Made by a program: the position numbers and the translations under genes. A DNA stretch of 64,000 nucleotides. Origin: Macrotis lagotis. Lineage: Eukaryota > Chordata > Mammalia > Peramelemorphia > Peramelidae. The DNA is taken from NCBI RefSeq assembly GCF_037893015.1, contig NC_133663.1, positions 1,329,333 to 1,393,332 of the forward strand. The letters are read 5' to 3'. Below, one piece after another: positions 54,901 to 64,000 of this stretch. Under the pieces are notes generated by a model. That model saw only the letters and a program-made list of their open reading frames with translations. It had not been told where the DNA came from and ran no database searches. The first letter of the stretch is position 1; the number at the start of each line of letters is the position of its first letter.

Positions 54901-57900
54901 CTGGCCTTCCAGCGGGAGGACCCAAGGCCTTTCTCTTGGTGTTCTTATTCCCCACCCCGATTCTGCTAAGCTGGTCCATTCTTGGGCCCGGTGGCGCTTC
55001 CCAAGGTTGCTCCTGTGGGGAGTCGCTGGGCCTTGGCCCCAGGCTTCCTGACTCCCAAACCATCGAACCCAGGTTGACAGGAAAAGTAAGCAGCCGAGGT
55101 CAAGCCCAGAGTGTCCCTGCTGGCAGTGGCACTCTCTCCCCACTCCCGATGCCCAGGCTGCATCACATCGCCTCATTGGAGAGAGCAGCACCCCACTCTG
55201 GACCTTCTCCTAAAGACCCAGCCAAGGTCTGGGCACCCAGACCAGCAACGATGAGCTCTCTGGCTCATTCCCCACCTCAAGCTGCCCGACCCAGCCCAGG
55301 GAAAAGTGTTGATTAGAGGGAGTGGTGGCTGTGCAGGCAGGCTGGCGATGGGAGGCAGCCAGCCAAGGACCGAGCGTCTGACCAGCGCCCCCCATGCCCC
55401 CATTAGGCCGAGCCAAAGTCAAAGGGCACTAGCCAGTGTTCACCCCAAGAATGATGATGAACTGCTCCTGCTGCTGCTGCCACGGGGCCAGTGAGGACGG
55501 GTGTAGAGGCCTGAGGCCTTTGGCAGATTTATGGGGGGGAGGGAAGAGGAAGAATGCAGGGAGGGAGGAAGGCAGATCTGGGAGGCCCCCAAAAGGCCTT
55601 GAGGGTACTAATGACCCTGGCATAGAAATATACTGGAAGTTGAGGAGGGGCAGAGAGATGCCCAGACGGCTGTACTGTGGTGTCGAGGGGACAGGAGGGC
55701 CCAAAATCATAGCAGCAGAGGAGGCCCCTTCCCATGAATCCTCTGCCATTTTCTGTGGTCATGGGGGTCCCCAGCCCACAGAGTGTGGGGGGCAGGTGAA
55801 CCTGAAGCCTCCAAAAGGGAAGACATGGGCATCTCACGGGCATGGAGGCATTGAAGTCAAGTTCTAGAGAAGAGTGCCAGAAACATTGTGCTGTCCAAGG
55901 ATGGCAGAGCCTTTCACCATGCTTGGGAGGCGGCCCCAAAGGTCCATTCCCTGTGGACCTTTCCTTCACACGTTCCCTGTGGTCAGAGGGGACCGGTCTG
56001 CCCCTCGCTGCTCTGAACTGAATTCTAACCAACAGAGCCCGGCAGGTGACTCCGCGGGACCAGACACCTTGATGACGAGGGCTCGAGGCCCACCCGTGGG
56101 ACGGGGCAACCTCTCGGTGCGGGCAGACAAGGCCTGCAGGGCAGCAGGAAGCAGAGAAAAGGGTCTGATGTCAGCCTCCCTGAGACACGGTGCAATGGGA
56201 AGCAGCTCAGGACTCCAGGGGGCTGCAGAGGGGGCTCTCTAGGGAGCTCGGATGATGGGTCCCAAAGGGGACCGGAAGGGCATGAGCCAAAGTCCTTTAG
56301 TAAAAGAGTCAGAGCGTGGACACTGGAGTTTGGAGTCAGAGAAGGCTTGGGGAGGTACCTCAGGCGTACAGGGACAGGAAGCGGGACTCCCCAACTCTGC
56401 TGCCATCTCCTGCTTCCAGTGGGAGGGGAGAGAACAAACTGCTCAGGGGGGAGAGCTAGCCCATAACGGACCGACTCTTCTTCGTTGGGGCCCCAGGCCA
56501 AGGCCAGCAACTTCCCAAACTCTGAAAGAGTTGGCTTAGGGTTAGGATGCCTGGTGAAAGAAGGTCCTGAGCCGAGATAGCCCAGGCACTGAGATAACCC
56601 ACCCTGCCCCCCGCATAGCGAGGGCAGAGTGACCTGGGGAAGCAGGCCAAAGCAGGAGGGAAGATTTAGTCACCACCCTGCTGCCAAAAAGGTGAACATG
56701 ATCTCAGGCTGAAGGAGCTGTTTCCTGGCTTGATGATGGGATGTAAGGGTCCCCCCTGCCCAGCCCTGCCAGACCACAGCAGGAAGACTGTGGGTGGCCA
56801 CCAAGCATGTTCTTATCAAGAACAAGACATGCGGACAACATCCAGGAAAAATGTCATAACTCAATGAGGGACTCGTGTCAAGTCTTAGACTGGAGTTCCA
56901 AGCCCAAGACAAAGGAGGCAGGCAGGACTGGACAGCAGTTTATCTGAAAAGGGCACGGGGGTCTGAGGGGACGGTAAGCTCAGTGTGCCGCTTCAGCCAC
57001 GTGCTGCGATCACTGAGAAAGCTAAGGAGGCCTTGGGCCAGACCCAGGAAGAGGGAGGATTCAGAAGCTGCTTTCCTCTGTTGGCATCACACCACACTGG
57101 GAGATGCCACATTTGAGGAAGATGTCGTTATCTGTTGGAGCGTGTGCGGAGGAGAGCAATAAGATGGAGAAGAGACAAATTCATCAACTGGGCATATTTG
57201 AAGACTTAGAAACGGGATCAAACACTCATCACCAAGAGACTACTAAGTGACAGGCACTGTCCAAGGCACTGAGAGAAAATGAAAAAAGAAGGAAGGAAGA
57301 AAGGAAGGGAAGAGGAGGGAGTGGGAAAGGAAGAAGGGAAGGGAGAGGAAAGAAAAAGGAGGAAAGGAGAGAGAGAAGGAAGAAACCAGCCTTGCTTTCA
57401 GGAAGCCTACAACCTATTGAGGAGACAGCATGGACATATCTGAAAATGCATACACAGGAACAAAATGTAGACATAAGGCGTTAATTGGGAGGGGGGCTGA
57501 GAGGCATTAGTGATCTGGCAGAACAGGTTGCAGGTCATAGCATTCAAGTCAAATCTGGAAGGATGATGGAGGTGAGGAGGGAGGGCATTCCAGGTGTGGG
57601 GGAATGCCTAGTGCAAAGGTGCAGAGATAAGAGGCATCACCATTTGTGAGAAACAGAAGGAAGGTCAGTCTGGCTAGACGGCAGGGAGGTTCATGGGCAA
57701 CCAGCAATGTTTGGTTGGAGCCAGGCTATGATGGCAGAGGGAGTCACAGGATAGGTGGAAGGGCATGGCCTGGCCACCTCTGTGCTTGCAGAGGGGCCTG
57801 TGGCAGGCATGTGAGAGATGGATCCGAGACCAGACGGATACCAGTGGACTAGTCTGGGGAAGGGACCATGAGGGCCTGCACTAAGGTGTGGCTATGTGAG

Positions 57901-60900
57901 TAGAGAAAAGGGGACAGATGTGAGAGTGACTGGGCCTGGGAGAAGGACAACCCTCACAGCTATCAGACCTGGAAGCCTGAAAGAAGGCTCAGCACCTTCA
58001 ACAGTCAGAGGAAGGTTTCGGAGGGGGAGGGAAACCGTCTGAGGTGGCCAGACGGTCAGGAGGAGAGGCCGAAGAAGGCCGCCACACCAAAGAAGAGTGT
58101 CTGAGGGGAGGCAGGTCCACAATGTCAGAGGCTACAGAACCTGAGAAAGGCCATCAGGGCAGAGAGGTGGAGGTGCGGTTGGCATGGGATTTGTGCTGAT
58201 ATCCTAAGAAATCAAGTCAACAGACGCTGTCAAAACACTGAGGCCAAAGCCTCCCTGTCCACTAACAGGCCCACCACAGACAGACAGCAACCTAGGCACG
58301 AGCTTAGCCAGAATGCTATGGAGGTGATCAGCAGAGGGAAGGCACCAGCATCAAGTGATGGCAAAAGGCAGAAAGTGAGGAGGGAGGGCATCCCAAGCCA
58401 GGGGCTAACTAGAGGAAATGCCCAGTCTGGAGATGAAGCCTCTTGTGTCTGGAACAGCCAGGAGACCAGGGTCACCGGGTCACTGATATGTGGGAGAGGG
58501 GACCAGGAATAAGCAGACTGAAAAAGTTGGGAGGGAGAGTGGGTGATAAAAGAGTGTAAAAGCTCAAAGTGATTTTAGATTTGATCTTAAAGGTGACAGG
58601 GAACCCCTGGTATTTAATGAGCACGGTCACTTAGGAAAATTCCTTTGGGGACAAAAGGAGAATGAATGGGTCCGTGGAATGGAAGTTGGGGTAGAGTGGG
58701 GAGAGACTCGGGGCAGACAGACCCCCAGCACAGTTCAGGCATGAAGTGATGAGCGGCAGCATCGAAGGAGGGGCGTGGGGTGTGTGACAGAGACGAGATG
58801 TCACCACTTGGACCTGGGGAGCAGGGCAGGGAGCTGGAGTGAGGAGTTGGGAGCCGGAGGGTCAGTGGAGAAGCACCGGGAGCAGAGGAAGATAATTAGC
58901 TCAGATGTTCCAGGACACCCCATTCGAGACGTCCGAAGGGCAAGACCAGAGGTCAAGACGACAGCTTGGGGCAGGCAGGAGAGATTTGGGAATCCCCAGC
59001 AGGGAGCCGGGAGCCGACGGCATCACCGAGTGAGGCGGGATGGAGGGAGAAGAGAAGGGGCAGGGGACCCCCCACCACTAGCAGGCACGACCCGTATGAG
59101 GATCCAGCCCGAGAAGGAGCCACCAGACAAGCAGGAGGAGAACCAGGCTAGTCAGGCAGGACACAGAGGGCCAGGCCTGGAAGACCCAAATCCAGCCCTT
59201 AGCTAGGCAATCACCGAGCTTCTGTTTGCCTCATCTGCAAAATGGGTGTAGCGTGAGGGCCGACCTTCCCGTGCTGTGGTGAGCTTCAAAGGCAACGAGG
59301 AGCACAAAGTCCTGACGAGGCATTCTAGAAAACGTTGCCGTTATAATCGGGGCCAAGGAAAGCCCGGGGAGACGAGGGGGCTGACCCCGTCTGCAGCCGC
59401 AAAGATCAGGAAGGATGGAGAAGGACCGAGAAGGGGCCGCCAGGCTCTGGGAGGGCCGCTTGGGAGAGGGCCCCGCCAGAGAAACCGAGGCAGAACGGGC
59501 CTGCAAGTTGGGGAGTTGGCCGGAGCCAGAACAAGGATGAACTCGGACCCCCTCCCTCCAGCCCTCGCCGACCTGCCGCCCCACCAGGCCGCAGCGCTCC
59601 CACCCCACCCCCATCGGGGCATCAGGGAGTTCTTAGAGAAATAAGACTCCTCTCGGGACACCTGAGCCCCGAGAGCAGACACTATCCATGGTGCTGAGCA
59701 CAGCGACCCCCAACGGGCGTACCTTGCCTCCCCCCAGGCCCACCCCCAGCCCCGCGAGGACTTACATAGGCACCCAGGATGCTGGTCTTGGCTGCCACGA
59801 AGATGAGGCAGATGAAGATGGCTGACCCCAGCATGCCCACGGCGCACACCAGGGGGTCTGCCCTCTGCGTCTTCAGGCGGCACCATTTGGTGGCTCCGGC
59901 CCCGGTGATCACCCCCAGGAAACCGGTGAAGCAAGTGATGGCCCCGAAGATGAGGCTAAGAAGAAAGCAAGTCCTAAGGCCTGGGGCGAGGGGGTGAGAC
60001 CCAAGACCCCAGCAGAGGAGAGGGGGGAAGGTGGTGAGGGGAGACCCAAGGCCCAACAGAGGAGAGCAAGAGTCGGGGGAAGAGTCCCTGGAAGTTTCTG
60101 AGGGAGTGGGGCCTGGGGGCAGGGGCAGGCCCTGCTACTGAGACCCCCACCACCCTAGTTCTCAGGCCTCACCTGTCCCGGGTCTCACAGGGCTGGTTGC
60201 TGCAGGTCTCTGTGGTTTTCTGCACAACCTGGGCCCGGTGTAAATACAGGGGGATCCACATGCCCAGAGCTCCGGTGGCAAAGGAGACAGCAGAGGTGGC
60301 CAGCGAGGAGAAGACGTAACTGCGACTGGGCAGGGGGGAGGAGTCACCGCTTGGTACGCCCTCCCCACACAGAGAGGGGCCTGTGCCCAGGTTCTCAGCT
60401 TCTCTGAGCTTGGGTCAGGGCAGGGGGCCCTGCCTGAGTACCCCAACTTACGGCAGCTGCTAAACAAGTCTACACTGGGGGCTCCTTTCAAATACTTTTG
60501 GAACCCCTTCAAATTCAGAGCTCTTTCTAGGTCTATTCCCCGCCCTTCCTCAGGGCTAGGTGACTTGCCTAGGGTCTCACAACTAGAAAGCGCCTGAGAC
60601 TAGATTTGAACTCAGGTCCTGCTGCTTCTGTCATCTCGTTTTAAAGAGGCGTTCCAGCCTATGGCCGAGTCATAGCAGGGAAGGTTGGAGATCAACCAAC
60701 ATCAGCTGGGCCTCCCTGGACGACCTGGAATTTCCAGGCTCTAGACAGGGGAGTCCACACCTCAGGTTGGGGGAGGCAGATCTGTTAGCAGGAGGCCAGA
60801 GCCAGTGGCACAGGAGAGAGGGCTGGAACTACAGAAAACCTCTGGTGGGCAGTGAGGGACAAATGTCAGCCCAGATGGAGTTCCCCTTTTTTAAGGAAAT

Positions 60901-63398
60901 TAAGTTTTCCTTGCTAAGTGGGGTCCTGAGGCTGTGGCTGGGGGTCCCACCTCCCTGGGGAAGAGAAGGGACATCAAGGGCTGGGGACAGAGGCAGTGAA
61001 TGTAAATGCCGGTGAAGGCCGAAAGGGGCTGTGGTGCGGCAAGGGGGGGAATATGGTCTGACTGGGAGGGAGCCACGGGAAGGGCTCCCTGAGGGGACTC
61101 GGTTTGTCTGGGCAGCAGCCACCATGGGAACGGGGGAGCTGCTTACTTCCGGATCAGTGCCCTCATGTCCCGGAGCCACGAGGTGCGGGCCTTCAGCTGT
61201 CCCCCAAGCTGCTCCGCAGGCCCTCTCCTCGCCGCTGGGACGAAGAGGAGGATGAGCGTCCCGGTGATCATCCCCATGACTGGAGACACCTGGCGGGGAG
61301 AAAACACGCTGAGGAGGGGTCCAAGCTTCTCTGCTTTTCTTCACCCCCAGACCAGGCCAGGAGAGATGCCAGCTGCAGATGCTGCTGGCAGGGCATTCCA
61401 GGGCCAGGGTCCGGGTGCTGTGTGGGAAGGGGGGCATGGGCCCAGCCAAGGCCCTGGGAGGTTAGAATTGCAGGAAACCCAGTGTCTCAGGCCCCCTCAG
61501 AGCGGAAGCTGCTAACAAAGGGTTCTTTCCTCAAAGCAGGAAGCCACCCTGAGCCCACAGTTTCTTGACAGCAGTGGTTGATTTAGTGTGGCCGGGCCAG
61601 CCGGCTCCTGGGCCTGGGGAGGGAGCCCCCAGAGCAGAGAGAAGGGAGTAGGCAGTAGCTCCTCCATCAGGGACCCTTCCCTCAGGCCTCTGTGCAGACA
61701 GCGCCAAGTCTGATTTTTCTCTTCTTGTGTGGGGCATCTGTCCCCCATCCCCAACCCCAGAAGCATGAACCAGACTTGGAAGGGCCCTCAGAGGCCAAGG
61801 GGTCCACCCATGGGGAAACTGAGGCCCAGTGGTGTATACATCAGCTCACTAGGATGTGGCAAAGACAGAATTGCACCCAGGCCCAGTGTGTTCTCTGCTC
61901 TCAGAGCAGGGAGGCACCTTGGAGGATGTTCAGTCCAAGTCCATGACTAGGGGCTGGGGGTGGGGGAAGTCACCCAGCCTTGTGCTGGACACCTCTAGTG
62001 AGGGGAAGCCCACCTCCTGGGAAGCAGTCTGCTCCATACTGGGCTGCTCTCACTGGGAGATCCTGGCATCCAGCCTCGATGGGCCTCTTGGCACGCCGCT
62101 GACTGATCCCCACCACACACACACACACACACTCTGATTTTCCCACTGGGACCTCCTTCCAAACAGCCTTGTTTTGAAATCTTCAAACATCCCCCTCACT
62201 TCCCCTTTTTTCCAGGCTACACCCCTCTGTCCATATTCCTCCCGTGTAGAGGCCCCCATCACCAACTCCAAAGGGCAGTCCTGAGCTCCTGGGTGGTAAG
62301 TGTGGCCTGGCCAGGCCTTCCGCGCCCAGGACCTTGTCTTAAGGCGAGATACATTTGTTGGTCTAAGCTTTCTGCATTCCTGCCTAGAGCCCGGAGGCCA
62401 GGGGACTGGAGTGTCTGTCTCCAGTCCTAGTCCCTCAGCTTGTTCTCCCAACTGCCATGGGACTCAGAGGGGGAGCCTTGGGCTGGGGGCCAGGATTACT
62501 CTGTGGGTCCTGGGTCTGCCAGTGGCTGAGCCTGGAGCAGGTCCCTGAGGCCTTTGGACCTCTGTTTCCTCATCTGTAAAATGGGTCCAGGGGCTGCCAC
62601 TTCCCAGAAGCATCATAAGGATGAACAGGAAGAGATAGGAAGGCTGGACAAAGCCACAAGGGGGAGGAGGGATGCCACTCACCCTCAGGGCCCAATGCCA
62701 GTCTCCGGACACCTGCTTCACACTTGATCCAGTGATGTAGCCCAGGCCACTGAAAAAAGGAGAGTGTAATGTGAGGGGTGGGAGGGGAGAGCCGGGAGGA
62801 GAGGAGGGAGGTGGGAAGAAGGAGGCGGGAGGTGAGAGCCGCCAGCTCCCGACTAAGACCATGCTCACAGAGACACTCTAAACATGGGCTCGATGCTTGG
62901 GGGGTGGAAGGAAGGAGACCACAGGCTTCCTTTGACCCCAAATGTACAGCCAAGAGAATGATGTCGAGTCCCTTCTCTATGGAAAGCCGGATCCAAATCT
63001 TCCCGGTAGAGGAATCCTATTTGGTCACTGTTCCCAGTGAGGAGGGGGCTGGCAGGCACTCGGCCCCGCCTGGCCTTCCCTTCCCTTCCCGTCCCAGCCA
63101 GTCCTTAGCAAACGAAAAGCACGATTCAGTCTGGGGTCGATGATCAACCCTTCCAGCCCAGTGCTCCTGGGCGTTCTCAGGCCCCCCTTGCCCCATGGTC
63201 GGGGTCACCCTCAGCCAGAGCCCAGCAGGGGAGGGGACCTTCCTACCTCCCCAGGGGGATGGCAAAGTAGAAAATGGACAGCATGAGTGTGCGGGTGTTC
63301 TTGTTGAAGAGGTCTCCAATGATGGTGGGGGCGATGGTGGAGTAGCTGGCTTCTCCAATCCCGACCAAGCCTCTCGAGAGGACCAGAAGCCAGAAATA
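48951..63398 (-). CDS. SPNS2: Sphingosine-1-phosphate transporter SPNS2 (3' nine coding exons; 5' part off the window)
   Basis: Plasma-membrane major-facilitator protein of the Spinster family, known to export sphingosine-1-phosphate from endothelium. Minus-strand coding exons: 63247-63398, 62683-62749, 61147-61289, 60173-60325, 59766-59955, 54607-54672, 52929-53027, 52251-52414, 48951-48993. They join in frame to 1077 bp, 358 residues plus TGA; human SPNS2 is about 549 aa, so roughly the first 190 residues are missing to the right. The first exon here starts [19 protein letters not shown]. Others carry [56 protein letters not shown] and [17 protein letters not shown]. The C-terminus [13 protein letters not shown] matches the SPNS2 ending and argues against SPNS1/SPNS3. 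About nine transmembrane helices are encoded. No broken frame or non-consensus junction was seen. Confidence 0.95.
49170..49310 (+). repeat. MIR-type SINE in the SPNS2 last coding intron
   Basis: AAAGAGCTCGGAGTTGGGGGTCAGAGGACCCGAGTTCCGGTCC and CTCAGTTTCCTCATCCCTAAAATGAGG. Confidence 0.75.
50525..50720 (-). repeat. Marsupial long-type SINE (minus)
   Basis: AGAACCTTGTGGGTCCAGGGGCCAGACCTGAATCAGGACGACCAGAGACGGCCCTGGATG, then GAAGTGACTTGTCCTAGGCCACCCAGCTAG and CTGCACCACCCAGCTG. Confidence 0.8.
54673..59765. other. Large SPNS2 intron with CR1-like and ancient repeats; no exon seen
   Basis: A 5.1-kb intron. The 56930-57215 stretch (GAGATGCCACATTTGAGGAAGATGTCG; GAGAGCAATAAGATGGAGAAG) resembles a CR1/L3 LINE 3' end. 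A purine tract covers 57280-57390. The 57560-58760 stretch is another copy of the ancient repeat also seen at 28 kb. Nothing else coding was recognised. Confidence 0.5.
57560..58760 (+). repeat. Ancient interspersed repeat of uncertain class (long copy)
   Basis: GGGCATTCCAGGTGTGGGGGAATGCCTAGTGCAAAGG, AGGGACCATGAGGGCCTGCACTAAGGTG, GTGGCTATGTGAGTAGAGAAAAGGGGACAGATGTGAGAG, and after 58600 TTAGGAAAATTCCTTTGGGG. Same family as 28090-28760. Confidence 0.5.
60545..60645 (-). repeat. MIR/SINE fragment (minus)
   Basis: CTAGGTGACTTGCCTAGGGTCTCACAACTAG and TAGATTTGAACTCAGGTCCTGCTGCTTCTG. Confidence 0.7.
62520..62590 (+). repeat. MIR core fragment
   Basis: GGACCTCTGTTTCCTCATCTGTAAAATGGG, a typical MIR core/3' phrase, just before an SPNS2 exon. 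Confidence 0.55.
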
Positions 63399-63854
63399 CT
63401 GCAGACAAGGGGAGGGAGAAGGACCTTCAGGAGAGGCCTCCAGGGCCCAGGCTAGGCTGAGGCCCCAGCAGAGGGCCTGACCCTAGAACGTCTGCGAAGG
63501 CAGAGAAGAGCCTAAGCCCCCTCACATCTCCAGGGAGACCCTGCCCCGCTGCTCCCCGGCCCCTCACCAGGATCTCCAGCCTGGCTGACAATGCTGGCCC
63601 CGAAGGCTGCTACAACTGGAGGGCCTTGAGAGCCTGGAGAAGGGCCCTTCAGGTGGATGGGGGGCTCCCCTCCTGTTTCCCAAGCCCTGCCAGGCCTCTG
63701 CCATACCCGCTGCACTCCCATGAGCTCCCCTAGCTTCCAGTCAAGTTGTGCCAGAGCGACCTTGGCTGCCCCAGGCCCGCCGCAGGGAAGGCCTGCCTAG
63801 TGTTTCTCAAGGTATGAGAGCCAGCAGGGAAGCGGGCAGAAGGCCCTCCTAGAT

Positions 63855-64000
63855 GCCAGGCCTGAGGCGATCCTCACAACCACCCTGACAAGGTCAGACT
63901 GTGATTCTCCCCATTTTACAGTTGCGGAAACTGAGGCAGATTTGCCTCCCAGTTAGTTGGTGCCTGAAGCTGATTGGAAATCCGGCCCTCCTGACTCCAT
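63855..64000 (-). repeat. MIR-type SINE (minus), cut by the window edge
   Basis: GATTCTCCCCATTTTACAGTTGCGGAAACTGAGGC and GATTGGAAATCCGGCCCTCCTGACTCC; continues past the edge, within the SPNS2 intron that starts at 63399. Confidence 0.75.

Noticed and set aside
1-64000. GGT6 or SMTNL2 exons, expected near MYBBP1A from human gene order
   Set aside because: No gamma-glutamyltransferase or calponin-homology signatures were recognised in any frame; they are either further away or absent.

Overview
This is nuclear DNA from a mammal, almost certainly a marsupial. The evidence is spliced vertebrate genes with consensus GT-AG introns, CpG islands, L1, L2 and CR1-like LINEs, MIRs, and many copies of the marsupial tRNA/CORE-type SINE (start GGGGCAGCTAGGTGGCGCAGTGGATA, tail TTGCCTTGCAAAAA). 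The SINE subtype suggests an Australian marsupial, perhaps a dasyurid, but I cannot fix the species.

Three protein-coding genes can be read exon by exon. (1) Minus strand, 3.4-26.5 kb: a complete three-coding-exon LHFPL-family tetraspan gene of 204 codons, most like LHFPL7/TMEM211. Its first exon lies in a CpG island at about 26 kb and its two introns are each about 11 kb. (2) Plus strand, 37.7-46.6 kb: a complete 27-exon MYBBP1A gene (nucleolar Myb-binding protein 1A, DNA polymerase phi/Pol5 family, about 1383 aa), with CpG-island promoter, stop codon and poly(A) signal. (3) Minus strand, 47.1 kb to beyond 63.4 kb: the last nine coding exons of SPNS2 (sphingosine-1-phosphate exporter, MFS), with stop, probable 3'UTR intron and poly(A) signal. 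The 5' part of SPNS2 lies beyond the right edge. MYBBP1A and SPNS2 are tail to tail about 0.5 kb apart, as in human 17p13.2. From memory GGT6 and SMTNL2 flank MYBBP1A in eutherians; here the next gene upstream is the LHFPL-like one.

Between the LHFPL-like promoter and MYBBP1A (27-36.9 kb) is a repeat graveyard: L1 fragments, an RTE-type LINE riddled with SINEs, and marsupial SINEs. Introns hold L2, MIR, SINE and CR1-like fragments and simple repeats. No CRISPR, operon, rRNA, tRNA gene or convincing retroviral gene was seen.

The most unusual features are GC-rich tandem repeats at the two promoters: runs of the GGGGCC hexamer on both sides of LHFPL-like exon 1 and again upstream of MYBBP1A, a 50-bp-periodic NRF1-like/GC-box promoter array, and a MYBBP1A intron 1 that is almost entirely a 23-bp G-rich minisatellite. 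MYBBP1A also has a probable GC-AG intron and a NAGNAG acceptor. I did not find a new multi-gene system.
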